From positions 1-23,047 of the forward strand of contig CAZRHR010000045.1 in assembly GCA_964599915.1 (NCBI GenBank): a DNA stretch of 23,047 nucleotides, written 5' to 3'. The stretch is from CAZRHR01 sp964599915. Its GTDB lineage: Bacteria; Bacteroidota; Bacteroidia; CAIKAF01. The translations under genes were made by a program, and so were the position numbers. The notes under the pieces are model-generated. The model was not told where the DNA came from. It did no database searches and saw nothing but the letters and a program-made list of their open reading frames with translations. Below, one piece after another: positions 22,275-23,047 of this stretch; the first letter of the stretch is position 1, and every line of letters begins with the position of its first letter.

Positions 22275-23047
22275 ATGCGTAAGTTGAAACGGTTAATCTG
22301 GATGGCGGCATTCGCCTTTTTATCCATGTCTGCCCAAACCCATGAAATTGGGTTAGGTGGAGGTGCCGGCTATTATGTGGGCGATTTAAATCCTGTGGCA
22401 CATTGGCAAGCACCTCATCCCGGTGGAACTTTGTTTTATCGTTACAATTATGGAAACCACTGGTCGTTCCGCGGCAGCATGGTGTATACTTCAGTGTCTG
22501 CCGCAGATTCTGTGGGTTTATTCGATTATCAAACCACCCGAAACCTTAGTTTTTCCTCAGATATTTTCGAAATTCATGGGGCTGTAGAATTTAATTTTTT
22601 GCCGTATCGCCCGGGCCGGAACAAAACGAACCGCATCACCCCTTTTATGTTTGCCGGACTTGGTGCCTTTCACTTCAATCCACAAGCCAATTACAATGGA
22701 ACGCTGGTCGATTTGGCCACTTTAGGAACCGAAGGACAGGGAACAGGTTCCTTTCCGGAACGCAGACGCTACAGCAGAATTGCTGCGGTACTGCCGTTTG
22801 GTATTGGGTTTAAATGGCGGTTTGCAGAGCGTTGGAGCATGCAAGGCGAATGGGGAATGCGCATGACCCTTACAGATTATCTGGACGATGTAAGTACCAC
22901 CTATGCCAACCAAGCGGAGTTGCTTATGGTGGGCGGACAAGTGGCCGTGGAACTCAGCGACCCATCCATTGGCGGGTATGATGGACCCATGAGTAAACAA
23001 AACTATATGCGCGGTAACGCCAATGACCTTGACTGGTATTCATTTTT
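22275..23047 (+). CDS. DUF6089 outer-membrane protein, second copy (cut by the window end)
   Basis: The frame is open from the ATG at 22275 to the right edge, 257 full codons with no stop. A signal peptide (MRKLKRLIWMAAFAFLSMSA) precedes HEIGLGGGAGYYVGDLNP, the classical DUF6089 opening. After it come TLFYRYNYGNHWSFRGSMVY, EIHGAVEFNFLPY, TPFMFAGLGAFHFNP, AVLPFGIGFKWRFAERWSMQ and RMTLTDYLDDVSTTYA, and near the edge RGNANDLDWYSF. Only the last strands should be missing. It lies 49 bases after the first copy with no terminator between, so the two are probably one transcript. DUF6089 proteins are Bacteroidota-specific and often sit next to isoprenyl transferase and BamA genes; this suggests an envelope-assembly role, not proven. 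Confidence 0.85.
   Translation, partial: MRKLKRLIWMAAFAFLSMSAQTHEIGLGGGAGYYVGDLNPVAHWQAPHPGGTLFYRYNYGNHWSFRGSMVYTSVSAADSVGLFDYQTTRNLSFSSDIFEIHGAVEFNFLPYRPGRNKTNRITPFMFAGLGAFHFNPQANYNGTLVDLATLGTEGQGTGSFPERRRYSRIAAVLPFGIGFKWRFAERWSMQGEWGMRMTLTDYLDDVSTTYANQAELLMVGGQVAVELSDPSIGGYDGPMSKQNYMRGNANDLDWYSF

Overview
The window looks like a chromosomal segment of a Bacteroidota organism (Cytophagia, Saprospiria or Flavobacteriia-like; I cannot place it more finely). The basis is the protein content: a TonB-dependent receptor with a CarboxypepD_reg domain, tandem DUF6089 outer-membrane proteins next to NAD kinase, a secreted PKD plus YCDxxxxGGGW fibrinogen-like protein, and a FucP-type permease. Many upstream regions also carry the Bacteroidota promoter box TAnnTTTG (one with TTTG at the ideal 19-bp spacing), and there are no strong Shine-Dalgarno sites. 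I see no tRNA, rRNA, CRISPR, phage or transposase genes.

Layout. 1-371 is non-coding with a hairpin and tandem-repeat cluster. 372-1673 (-) is a secreted von Willebrand A protein, divergent from an SF1B (Upf1/IGHMBP2-like) helicase at 1764-3632; both genes have their promoter box almost touching the start codon. 3633-3966 is non-coding with a second repeat cluster. 7147-3967 (-) reads as one four-gene operon behind a good promoter: DUF2147 protein, GT-B transferase, SpsF-type cytidylyltransferase and the N-terminal half of a transketolase. This is a plausible but incomplete pathway for making and transferring a CMP-activated surface sugar. An XRE regulator (7726-7364, -) has three TAGGTT direct repeats around its own promoter.

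8090-9286 (+) is the PKD/fibrinogen-like exported protein, whose stop codon overlaps that of dprA (10374-9283, -). Next come a TonB-dependent receptor (10525-12933) and glutamate dehydrogenase (12959-14389), closed by a strong terminator and followed by a GC-rich, highly structured element of about 100 nt. 14690-16509 is a two-gene unit, LpxH-like phosphoesterase plus MJ1255-type glycosyltransferase, probably for a glycolipid. 17941-16529 (-) is a FucP-like sugar permease, divergent from an overlapping methyltransferase/ZIP transporter pair (18033-19495). A single-gene peroxiredoxin (19614-20243) ends at a textbook terminator. nadK (GTG start) and two DUF6089 genes, the second cut by the window edge, finish the segment.

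Most genes are ordinary core or envelope functions. The parts I consider least explained are the structured element at 14451-14548, the operon with an orphan transketolase half, the helically phased repeats at the XRE promoter, and the terminator-like hairpin at 7919-7961 that has no gene in front of it.
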